Of a DNA stretch of 64,000 nucleotides, positions 55,333 to 64,000 are shown piece by piece. The notes below the pieces were generated by a model, which did not search any database, had not been told where the DNA came from, and saw nothing but the letters and a program-made list of their open reading frames with translations. Origin of the DNA: Dipteris shenzhenensis (Eukaryota; Polypodiophyta; Polypodiopsida; Gleicheniales). The stretch lies in the NCBI GenBank assembly GCA_047967505.1, contig CM106541.1. One strand, given 5' to 3'. The translations under genes were made by a program, and so were the position numbers. Each line of letters opens with the position of its first letter. Positions within the stretch are counted from its first letter, which is position 1.

Positions 55333-56652
55333 ATGGTGAAGATTCCAGTGTTTCGAGGGACCCAAGGGGAAGACCCGGAGTCTTATCTTCGGGATTTTGT
55401 TCGAGGATGCCGGCTTTCTAGATGGTCCATGAAGGATCGGGCGGAGATTTTGCCTGATTTTCTTGAAGGTGTAGCCTTGAGTTGGCATGAGACCTTACCG
55501 GACTCTACCAAGGCGGACTGGGACCAAGTGGTGGCAGCAATGAAGCAGAGATTTGGGGCAGTGGAGTTGCCAAATGCTTTGATGTTGCAGTTGGATTGGT
55601 TCTATCAAGGAGAGGGTGAGTTGGTCTCTGTGTTGGCAATCCGATATGAAACTTTATGGACAAAGTATGAAAGGGTAGCTTTGCGAGCTGTGGCATCTGC
55701 ATCATCGGCCCCTCAAAGTCTCTCAGGGATGGAGCACTTAAAGATGAGCAAATTTGTTATGGCTTTCGAGCCTCGTCTTCGCTCAAAAGTAATGAGTAAA
55801 GATCCAACAACATACATGGAGGCACTTTGCATTGCAACCAAGAAAGAAGCTTCTCTAAAGATCGAATCCTCTTCTGTGTCTTCAACAGCTTCAACTTCTA
55901 AGGTGGAGGTAATGGTGGGCACTCCTCAGGTACCAAAGTCCTTTGAGTTAGATCATAATATCTCCCAATTGATGGCAGAGTTTGCTGATTTGAAATTGCA
56001 TTTGGTTAATGCACGACAACCTAGAGCACCAAAGAGTGAAGGTAGGCCTCGAGATAGGAGTGGGGTCACTTGCTATGAATGTAATGAAAAAGGTCACTAT
56101 CGCCCCGAGTGTCCTAGATTGAGAAAGAGAGAAGAAAAACAAGTATCCTTGTTAGAAGCTTCTTCAGGGGATGAGGAAAAAGAGGTAATGATGGCTAAAC
56201 GGGGGCGTGGTAAAGCAAAAGAAGAAGAAGAAAGCAAGGAAGAAGTAGATGAGGAACATCAGGAAGAGGAACACCGTAGTAAGAAAAAGAAGGCATCTAG
56301 AAGGAGAATTAGCCAGTCAGACTTTCCTTTAGGACAAGGAATTGGAAGCTATGACTTGTTGTCCGACCTTAAAGAAAAGGAAGCTCATATCACCTTTGGT
56401 CAATTACTTGCTTTGTCTCCAAAACTACGGAAGGAATGGGGAAAACTAGCAAGCACAAGAGTGTCAAAGAAGAAAAAGAAGAAAAGTGCCATTCCTATTG
56501 TTCAAAAGGTAGATATAGATGTTGGTGATGATGTACCTGTGGTTGATGTGATCATTGATGGTCAAGTGATTTATAATGTGTACATTGAATGGTCAAGATA
56601 CCACTATGTGTCCCTGCCCCACTCCATGAATCCTGCAATCCTGACAAGATGA
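55333..56652 (+). CDS. gag: Tat-like Ty3/Gypsy gag with protease start, intact frame, 3' truncated
   Basis: ATG at 55333 (MVKIPVFRGTQGEDPESYLR) is chosen because the gag core (the fold ending WHETLPDSTKADW and MKQRFGA) follows at normal spacing. The frame could extend upstream to 55273. The capsid-like domain occupies residues 1-160. A zinc knuckle CYECNEKGHYRPEC (CX2CX4HX4C) lies at about residues 250-263, followed by acidic/basic low-complexity stretches. DVPVVDVIIDGQVIYNVYIE at about residues 400-420 begins the aspartic protease. There is no internal stop, unlike other elements here, so it is the youngest or best preserved coding region. After about 56590 the frame continues into unrelated DNA to a TGA at 56650-56652, where a LINE fragment adjoins. 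Confidence 0.88.
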   Translation: MVKIPVFRGTQGEDPESYLRDFVRGCRLSRWSMKDRAEILPDFLEGVALSWHETLPDSTKADWDQVVAAMKQRFGAVELPNALMLQLDWFYQGEGELVSVLAIRYETLWTKYERVALRAVASASSAPQSLSGMEHLKMSKFVMAFEPRLRSKVMSKDPTTYMEALCIATKKEASLKIESSSVSSTASTSKVEVMVGTPQVPKSFELDHNISQLMAEFADLKLHLVNARQPRAPKSEGRPRDRSGVTCYECNEKGHYRPECPRLRKREEKQVSLLEASSGDEEKEVMMAKRGRGKAKEEEESKEEVDEEHQEEEHRSKKKKASRRRISQSDFPLGQGIGSYDLLSDLKEKEAHITFGQLLALSPKLRKEWGKLASTRVSKKKKKKSAIPIVQKVDIDVGDDVPVVDVIIDGQVIYNVYIEWSRYHYVSLPHSMNPAILTR

Positions 56653-58045
56653 AACAACCTCCAAAAGATTATCATCAGAAGATCTGATAAGTCTGCCTCA
56701 TGACTGAACGTCAAAGACAAGGGTATCCTCATGTGCATCCTGCAATGCAATGATCTGTAACGGAATGCCCATCCCTGAAAACGCTCCCCACCAAGTGGAC
56801 TCTATAAGCAGCATGTCATCTGTATCAATCCACTCTCGCAGAATGGCTACCTATATCTGTGTTGTATCCTGAGTGCACTCCCTCTGAGGTGGCCATCTGC
56901 TAAATGATCCTCTGGAAGTCTCTAAAGGCTTGCCAAGTGCCTACCATGGAGGCAGGTCCCCTGTCCCATCTAGACCACTGCATATAATGCGACACTCCAA
57001 GTGGCCTTTCATGATCATCCAAAATTGAGTCATTCCACATGACTAGTTGTCTGTGAATTTCTTCATGAGATTTGGGTGGAACTCTGCGAAGTGTGTTTCT
57101 AAAGTAGCCCCAAGCTTTTAGAATAGTAGCCATGAGAGGGGAAGGGGGAGATTTGAGATGGGCTGAAATAAAGATCCATCTACTACTGTCTAACCAATCT
57201 CCCCCATGAGAAGGGGCACAAGACTGAATGCTGCGTGAGAAAAAATCCTTCCAAGGCTCCTGTCCAGGCATCAATCCACATACTACAAACTTGTAGAGTA
57301 AGGCCATACACTGGAAGTTCGGATCAATAATATTGAGACCTCCTTCTCCTGTGGGGAGAATTAGGGTCTCCCAAGCCACCATGGCTACAACATCTGAGAT
57401 GCCATCTAAACCACTCCATAGGAAGTTCCTGATAGGTCTCATAAGCTAAGCAATACAACCTCTAGATCTGCACCAACATGAGTAGACAAACCAAGCAGTG
57501 GCCAATAAGACCTGGTTCACAACCACAACTCTAAATGCAAGGTCAAGTCTGGCTGAACTCCAAAAGATGAGTTTCCTCTTTATACTCTTCAAGACAAGAG
57601 CGAAATGTTGTGTCAAAGAGATGCCCACCCCAACCTGGCATCCTAGATACCTGATGGAGACTCCCCTCTGAATCCAAGTGAACCCCTATGTCAATCCCCG
57701 AGAGTGGAGTGTCCTCATCATCATTGATCCAAAAACCATTGGATTTGTTCCAATTTATGTGTGCACTTGCCACAATGCAAAACAAATCCAATGCCATCGA
57801 GTGTCTGTGGAGTGGCATCCAAAAAAATAGCCGTATCATCTGCCAACTCACTGTCTAAGAGCTCATCCTCCTACCTCAGAGGAAGCCTGAGCCCTACAAT
57901 CCTAGCTTAAGCTCTAATGTAATAGCTCATATCCTCAGCCACAAAAAGGAATCAAAAGGGGGCTAAGGGGCATCCCTGACAGACTAATTTGGAAATCTAA
58001 AACCTATCCCTCCTGACTCCAATAAGAACTTGGCTGTGAGTTGAT
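56600..58045 (-). pseudogene. LINE (non-LTR) reverse transcriptase C-terminal fragment
   Basis: Read on the minus strand from 58045 downward: AKFLLESGGIGFRFPN and SGMPLSPLLIPF (RT motif B region); LADDTAIFLDATPQTLDGIG at about 57850 (catalytic ADD); then VSIRYLGCQVGVGISLTQHF; KRKLIFWSSARLDLAFRVVV; NQVLLATAWFVYSCW; and the zinc-finger-side region MRPIRNFLWSGLDG with PTGEGGLNIIDPNFQ (57442-56900). This order is typical of plant L1-like elements. Several stops and frameshifts are present, and the 5' part and 3' tail are missing. It directly abuts truncated gag on one side and repeat E on the other. Confidence 0.88.
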
Positions 58046-58055
58046 CTGTAGAGGA

Positions 58056-58860
58056 GAATGAGAGGATGGGTTGCAAGGTTGGAGGAGAGGGGAGGAGGAG
58101 TTGCAAGGTTAGGACATGTTGTTGGACGTGGAGTGCAAGGAAGAATGGACACTTGGAGACAATTGCTTGGAATACCAAAGTAGAACTCAACACAATGCCC
58201 CAAAGAGTGCGGGCTTCATTCCATTATGGGGTATTTATACAAGTTGGAGAGCTTCTCTTTCTGCATGTAGGAACTAGAAGATATTCTCTCTCTACATGTA
58301 GAACATTGCATATAGAAGTTGCATGTAGGAGTTGCAAGTTGCATGTCGGGAGTTGCATGTTGAATGTAGGAATCGCATGTAGGACTTGCATGTAGGAATC
58401 GCATGTAGGACTTGCATGTAGGACTTGCATGTAGGAATCGCATGTAGGACTTGCATGTAGAACATGCATGCTGAGGATTCCTAACAAAGATTATTCCTAG
58501 CCTTATGCAAGTACAAGCAGAGCTTTGCCGCTAATCTACACACATATTTTGTGCTACCTAAGTCCATGTTGGCACACAAACAACATACTCTCAGATCCAT
58601 TTTATTACCCGTCCTTGGGTTATGGCTTATTGTGATCATGGAGTTGGGATGCCATGCATGTAATCTAGTGGCTGTGGAACTTGTGTCATGCTAGTCGATC
58701 CTGCTGTAAAGACTTGGCACCATACAATTTTTGCTATGTCTCCAAGTAGCCTATATCCACCATTTGTTCGAACAGAGATATGTGGCATGCTTCTAAGAAG
58801 ATGAATCTTTGATAGAGTTGGCTTGTAATATGAGCATTGATCCATTCATTGGGATTGAAA
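58056..58860 (-). repeat. Shared repeat E, copy 2
   Basis: Second copy of 38861-39723, with its own minisatellite (58262-58475) of TTGCATGTAGGA and ATCGCATGTAGGAC units. Here similarity continues without break into the minus-strand element to the right. Confidence 0.8.
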
Positions 58861-61800
58861 CTTAGTGGAGGCAAATGGTAGTCAATGTGGATGAGGACCT
58901 CTAGAATGTATTCCAATGTTTTGCAGAAGATAGCACTTTGGCAAAAGATGCGGTCAATGTTGCCATGCATTATCATGCTGTTGAATTGCTCGGATCAGTG
59001 TGCCTTGGATATTCCATTCTACACCATAGTATGGATCAATCACTAGCCAATTAATGGTGCAATCTTCACCCAAACTGTGTATGTTGGCTTCCCATCTGTG
59101 ACATCATGGAACTGCATAGAACTTGGGATGGGTTCTCAGACATGGAGGTGCATGTAGGTACTCTTTCAAGAAGATTACATCAAAGAGCTTGGGACAATGC
59201 CAATAAGGTTGGGGATCCAAGTTGCTTACCCAATCTTCACTAACTTGACACTGATGAAGTTTGGTAGGGAAGTTGTCCACCAAAGTACATCCAACTCGAG
59301 TTTTCATATTAGGATATTTGCTCCAAAAATCCTTGATGGGGTTACTAGGAAGTCGTATCACAAAAATATCATACCCATCATTGGAATTTGGCATGGGAGT
59401 GCAAATTGGATTACCTAGATCCTGATATTCAAAATCAAATACTGGGTCATTTTCTACTAATGGCAGCACAAGTAGTGTCGGAGGTGATGATGGGGCAGGG
59501 AGAGAATCTGAGGACATGGGGGAGAAATATGGAAGAGTGTAAGTTGGGAAGGGGGGTCATAGGGGAGGGGGGAACGAACTGGGCAAATGGTTTGAGCAGC
59601 TTGGTAATCCTCGAGGGTAGGATTAGCAAGGGAAGGGAAGAAGCTAAGTGTGAGGGGCTTGTAAGTTTGGGACTATTGGGTTAGTTGAAAGTGGTGAGAG
59701 GCATGAACAAAGAGACGATGAAGGGAGTAGATGTTAGTAGGATGGAGCTCAGGGAAGGTTAAGAGGATGGTAGCAGCAAGGGTAAGTGAGTTTATGAGGT
59801 TGGCATAGAGAGTCATTAGATATGGGAAGTTGGATGTGAGATAGGCCTTGTCATCTTTCGACACTTCTTTTTGCTGGTGTGATGGGATCATCAGCTACAA
59901 GGGTGGGATGTTGGTTATGTCATTCCTTGCAAATAATAGTGATAACCTTTGTAGCAATGGCAACAAACCAAAAATAACCCTGAGGGGAGGACTACCCATG
60001 AGGCATACATATGCAATGAAAGCATATGTCCTGAGGGCTATAAACTCGGCATGTGTAGATAGGCAGAAGATATTTTTCTCATGTTCGAACAAGTCTTGGC
60101 AAATTATGCGTAGAGTTTTGGTCCCTATGGAATGTTCCCATTTGATTGTTTGATGAGCGGATATGATCCTGATTTGGAGTTGCTTCCATTGGGTAAGCAG
60201 TCATGCTTTGAGGTGATCTTCTGCTTGTAGAGCAGCCACAAGCTCTTAGTACACCACCATTGTGCATTGTAGTGGGACTTCATTGGTGTTGTCTTCCATT
60301 GCCTCATTGTTGTGCACTAGCAATTGGAGTTCAAGCTTGGAGATGACTATCTTTTGGGATTGCATCTGATCCATTTTTTAATTATATTTATGCTAGATGG
60401 ATGTATATGCCTCCTTAAGCTTTTTCATTTGCAAGGTGACCTGCGCTTCTTGAGGAATGACTTCAGTGGTATTGGACCATTGGTCCAAGACTTGTGCTTG
60501 AGAATTGCTAGCCTCTTTAGCAGTAGCAAGTTGGTCCTTTAAGATTCGGCAGTCCCTTGTAAGCTCTTCAATTCTGAATGTGTGTATTGCCAAAGACTAT
60601 TGCATGTCTTCAAGCTTTTCTTGGCAATCCTGGAGCTCTTCTTCTTTGTGGATTAGAGTGAGTCAAGCTTGTGCCAGTGCCTCTATCTACTGAGCATGTG
60701 CGGAGATTAAGTAGCCATAGGAGGTCTATAGGATTGCCGTAGCTTGTACTACTGTTATCAGCTATATTTGGCTTTGGTGGAGGTTGGACATCATATCCCT
60801 CATTGCCTTCTCTTGAGCTTGGAGAGCTTGGTTCGTGCACACTTCTTCAACCTCTTTCTCATCTATTTGTGCCTGAAGTGCCCTGACCTCTATGGTGATT
60901 CCCTAGAATTGGTCTTTGATTGCTGCTGTAATCTGTCTTTCTAATTCTCGTGCATGTTCCTCCTTGGCCAAGCTAGTAAATAGTTCTGACATTTGGAGCA
61001 TTTGGCTAGCTTGATGATGGAGAATGACAGACGGTGATGAGAACTGGTGATACTACTGATACAATTACTACCCATGTAGCCATCCTAATGATTTTGTAAT
61101 ACTTGTTGGGGGTTATTCCAATGTTATTTCAATCACTTGGGTACAATATTCATATTGTTGATCTGGCACTAGCTCCGCTTATGGCTCATGGACTGGCATG
61201 GCGTTGATGGGTGGTGGTGGTGCCGATGTAGCCTTAGGCTCTGGTGTCGATGTAGCCTCAGACTCTAGTTACTACTGTTGTTGGAGATATATTGGTTGCA
61301 GTTGTGCACCAAGCTGTAGCATTCATGGGGCAATTCCTCAATTCCAACCTCCAGAATAGGCATTTCTTCGAAGGTATCCGCATTTGCTAATGTGATAGTA
61401 GGAGAAGTTGGTGATGGCTCCCATGCTAGTGAGAAGGGAATGTACAACTCCTCAATAGGTTTTGGTGACTAGGGTAGAGACATTTCTCATTCCTATAGAC
61501 CCTTATTGATGATTACAGCCAATCAGTGTGGAATTTTACATTTTTGGCATGATGAACCATCTAGTTTTTTTGTGAAGGAGATGAGTAAGTGTTGGATCCA
61601 ATCTTGCTTTAGTTTCCTACTCAGCAAAACAAATGTGCGGAGTGTAAGGGATGATTCTTGGCCCACTTACCCCCAGGATTGTGGATAGGTGGTGAGGGTT
61701 AATGATGGTGTGAATTAATATCCTGCCCCTATGGAACTTTGTGCCCTTGTTGAGAAGAGGCTGTACTTTGAGAAATTTATCATGGTTGTAGGGTATTTTG

Positions 61801-62025
61801 CACCTTGTGTTGGGAGTGAGAAGGCCCTTTGAATTACTGTACTATCGAGGATAATGTTGAGTGGGTTCTGATGTACAGTGATGGTGCCGTACTTGCCAAC
61901 TTGTGCATCGCTGTAGTGGTAAGAATGGAGAAAGTCCCTAATGTATGTGGTCCTTCAAGGATTTTAGGGTCTCGTACTAACTTCCCAAACCCCACATCTC
62001 CTACGAGACCCCACATACCAAAAGA
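58861..62025 (-). pseudogene. Internal region of minus-strand LTR element with decayed coiled-coil ORF
   Basis: On the minus strand a long decayed frame runs about 60665 to 59673. It includes LTLIHKEEELQDCQEKLEDM and IEELTRDCRILKDQLATAKE, then LQMKKLKEAYTSI (heptad-like, coiled coil), then IICQDLFEHEKNIFCLSTHA and a hydrophobic stretch. It is broken by TAG, TGA and TAA stops. A further open frame at 59517-59104 (VRLPSNPIKDFWSKYPNMK-like in part, and NFPTKLHQCQVSEDWVSN) lies in a shifted frame. No gag, protease or RT is recognised, so the element is non-autonomous or carries an unknown gene. Confidence 0.45.
62004..62020 (-). promoter_or_regulatory. Degenerate primer site region of minus-strand element
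   Basis: The minus strand after the LTR end reads TCTTTTGGTATGTGGGGTC, the same TCTTTTGGT start as after LTR 2. GGAGATG then appears about 15 bases later, as if a short duplication (TGTGGGG twice) separated the two halves of the site. Confidence 0.45.
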
Positions 62026-63842
62026 TGTGACACAGAATTTGGGTGCTTAATTCTAGTCACTTCTTAGAGTCAAAAGAACAAGAGGGAAAGGAAAATAGAT
62101 GAATCAAAGCAAGATAAAGATATAAACATCAAAGGTGAGATCATAGTTCAACATGGGAAAGAGGAAAGGTTGAGGGGAAGCATTGATTTCTGCCATGCGT
62201 TTGGCATCGAATGTAAGAGCAAGCCTCTATTGGAAGAAATTTTTCATACTAATAACTACATGGATGGAAGTGAAGGGGCTGAATTAGTAGGTCTCATTCT
62301 GATGTATGGGGTTGTTGGGTCGTATCATTTTGATAAAGCTCAACATAAGAGATCCCACAATTATTAGAAATAAAAATATAGTTATGATAGCATGGGAATA
62401 GCTCTTCCTTTGACCCTTAAAACCCAAAACAAAGAACACATGCTTGTAGGGTTTGAAAATACAAGAATGTTGACATATAGTTCACGAAAAATGGAACAAG
62501 AGATGAGAAGTTAGGACCATTTTCGCAACAAACTCCAAAACTATCCCAAATCCAAGTCTACCCTATTTTGCACACTATAACATTTTTTTCAGTAAATCAA
62601 AACATGGAAATAAAGACATAAATGGATAGAGCTCAAAGAGATGAAGATTTGATATAGGTTTCGACCAAAACAGAGTAGGGAGCAAAAAGTTATGGCCGTT
62701 TTACGACAGAGTACCAAAACAGTCTAGGAGCGACTTAAGCAATAGGAAAAGGCAACGATTTCCCTTACTAAAGGGGTTGCTTCCACAGTACATATTGGAC
62801 TAAGGTCACCCTAAAGGGTAGAGAATCCCCTCAAAACAGATCCCAAAGCAAGCCATACATGAGCACCAACGAAGCTCCTGAGCAAAGAGGGAAAAAATAT
62901 GGGAAAATGGGAAAAGAAGGTAAGATCTTGGTTCTAGAAGCCAGGAAAGCTTCTCAATGGGAGAGAACTACAAAGAAGAGAGGGGCTAAGACTCAAGGGA
63001 ATGGAGAGGCATAGAAGGAGCTAGATACAAGGCAATGGCAAGACTATAAGGAGAAAATGAGATGCTTGAGAGAGAGCGGAGGGGCTTCTTTTATAGTGCA
63101 ATTCTCACCTTCCTTCACCCTGTTACATTTGCTGGCAGTAGATTCTTTCACCTCTTCATGACATAAGGGCATGGATCACCATCAATTGTCCTTTTAGGAG
63201 GATTTTGACAAGTGTCCCATCACAAGATGCTTCTTTATCCTTTTGAGTAGAAAAATCAATAGTCCTCCCACATGGAGCCCAAGAGGACCCTCCTCTTTTC
63301 CACATGTCAACATCCTCCACATTCCACATAAGAATTCTAGAAGGATTTCTTTTGTCTCCACACTCCTCCACACTTTTCCACATGCCCTCCACATGCTCTC
63401 CATGTGCACTCCCTATTATTTTAGTACATTATTGAGTCCGTGTAGGCTTTTGGCCCATTCTAAATGTATGACTCATTTCTATTTCCCAATTACAAAGCAA
63501 ATAATATATCTCCCAAACCATTCTATCCCTATATCAAGGTATTTATAATACATACCCGTGGTATTTACAATGATGCACTCCACTCATAATCACATTTGCA
63601 ATCATTTTCACTACTTATTCTAATTAGTGTCAAACCCACATTAATGATTACATGAAATAAAGTAGTCGACATCAAAAGATTGTCAAGTCGCAACGAGAGT
63701 AGCCGCAAAGAGCCGTCTCTCGCCACCAACTTCTCCATTACACTTCTTGGTTCTTTGTTTCCGTGGCTAGCTTTTGTCACCTTGCGGGCCCCACAAATCC
63801 TCCCATAGGATTCAAAACAAAATATCATTTTTTATTGTCACA
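62026..63842 (-). repeat. Tat-like LTR 3, minus strand, 1817 bp
   Basis: The ends are TGTGACA...TGTCACA. Read on the minus strand it starts TGTGACAATAAAAAATGATA, similar to TGTGACGCCAAAAATTGATA of LTR 1. Its middle (63160-63560) aligns with 41390-41730 (GGTATTTATAAT, CACATGGAGCCC and similar landmarks). It is more diverged than LTR 1 and LTR 2 are from each other. Since the primer-like site lies at its left edge, it is the 5' LTR of an element running leftward. Confidence 0.85.
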
Positions 63843-64000
63843 CTATAATGCCTTCATGGACTTCACTCAGAATTGGCATGGTCTCATGAGGCATTACACA
63901 TGTTCTTAAAACTTGGTCCTTGCCCATATTGTATAGTTGTCGTGCAATGAGTTGATAGGGTGCAGCTTTTAAAATTATTTTTTTGGCATCCACTGCTTTC
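63843..64000. other. Right-end flank, nothing recognised
   Basis: Flank beyond LTR 3. TTAAAATTATTTTTTTGG near the end and no coding content. Confidence 0.5.

Overview
The window is nuclear DNA of a land plant and looks like a gene-poor, repeat-rich region. The evidence is the content: Ty3/Gypsy fragments including a Tat-type element with a second, plant-characteristic RNase H, Ty1/Copia gag fragments, a LINE, small inverted-repeat transposons, short GT-AG introns and long GA/CT and GT microsatellites. Nothing is bacterial: there are no operons and no ribosome binding sites. The species cannot be fixed from the sequence. No intact cellular housekeeping gene is recognised; nearly every coding trace is a mobile-element gene, most of them decayed.

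Layout. 1-780: GA microsatellite. 1076-1900: an LTR-like leader. 1955-9536: a large multi-exon, mobile-element-like gene. Its long first exon (five in-frame stops, no frameshift) is followed by three successive copies of a Ulp1/C48-like cysteine protease module and an acidic repeated tail. 9897-10507: a small two-exon gene of unknown function; its decayed paralogue lies at 18951-19425. 12.4-18.25 kb: a decayed Ty3/Gypsy element (gag, protease, RT, RNase H, integrase) with a small transposon inside the integrase. 19.44-20.88 kb: pyrimidine-rich and GT microsatellites. 21.1-36.9 kb: a nested tandem array whose right part is a clean triplication of a 3.64-kb segment. Each segment carries a small transposon, an LTR-like block, a Copia gag start, microsatellites and a 65-bp fold-back hairpin.

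36.9-38.86 kb has no recognised gene. 38.86-43.29 kb: a repeat shared with 58.05-58.86 kb, then the 3' half of a Tat-like element (RT end, RNase H, second RNase H, polypurine tract, LTR). 43.3-47.3 kb: a Copia gag fragment, then a minus-strand Gypsy gag/protease fragment. 47.3-52.2 kb: mostly unrecognised DNA with short tandem duplications and a 43-bp-arm hairpin. 52.2-56.6 kb: an LTR-like block interrupted by the 5' half of a Tat-like element (LTR, tRNA-Ala-like primer site, intact gag). 56.6-58.05 kb: a minus-strand LINE RT fragment. 58.05-63.84 kb: a minus-strand element with its own LTR of the same family and a decayed coiled-coil ORF in place of a recognisable gag.

Two processes shape the window. 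One is repeated insertion and tandem duplication of mobile elements. The other is decay dominated by C-to-T changes, which turn Arg and Gln codons into stops and are directly visible where paralogous copies inside the window can be compared. The most unusual content is the triple-protease gene, the nested array with its recurring hairpins, and the small transposon family whose insertion is shown by empty sites elsewhere in the window.
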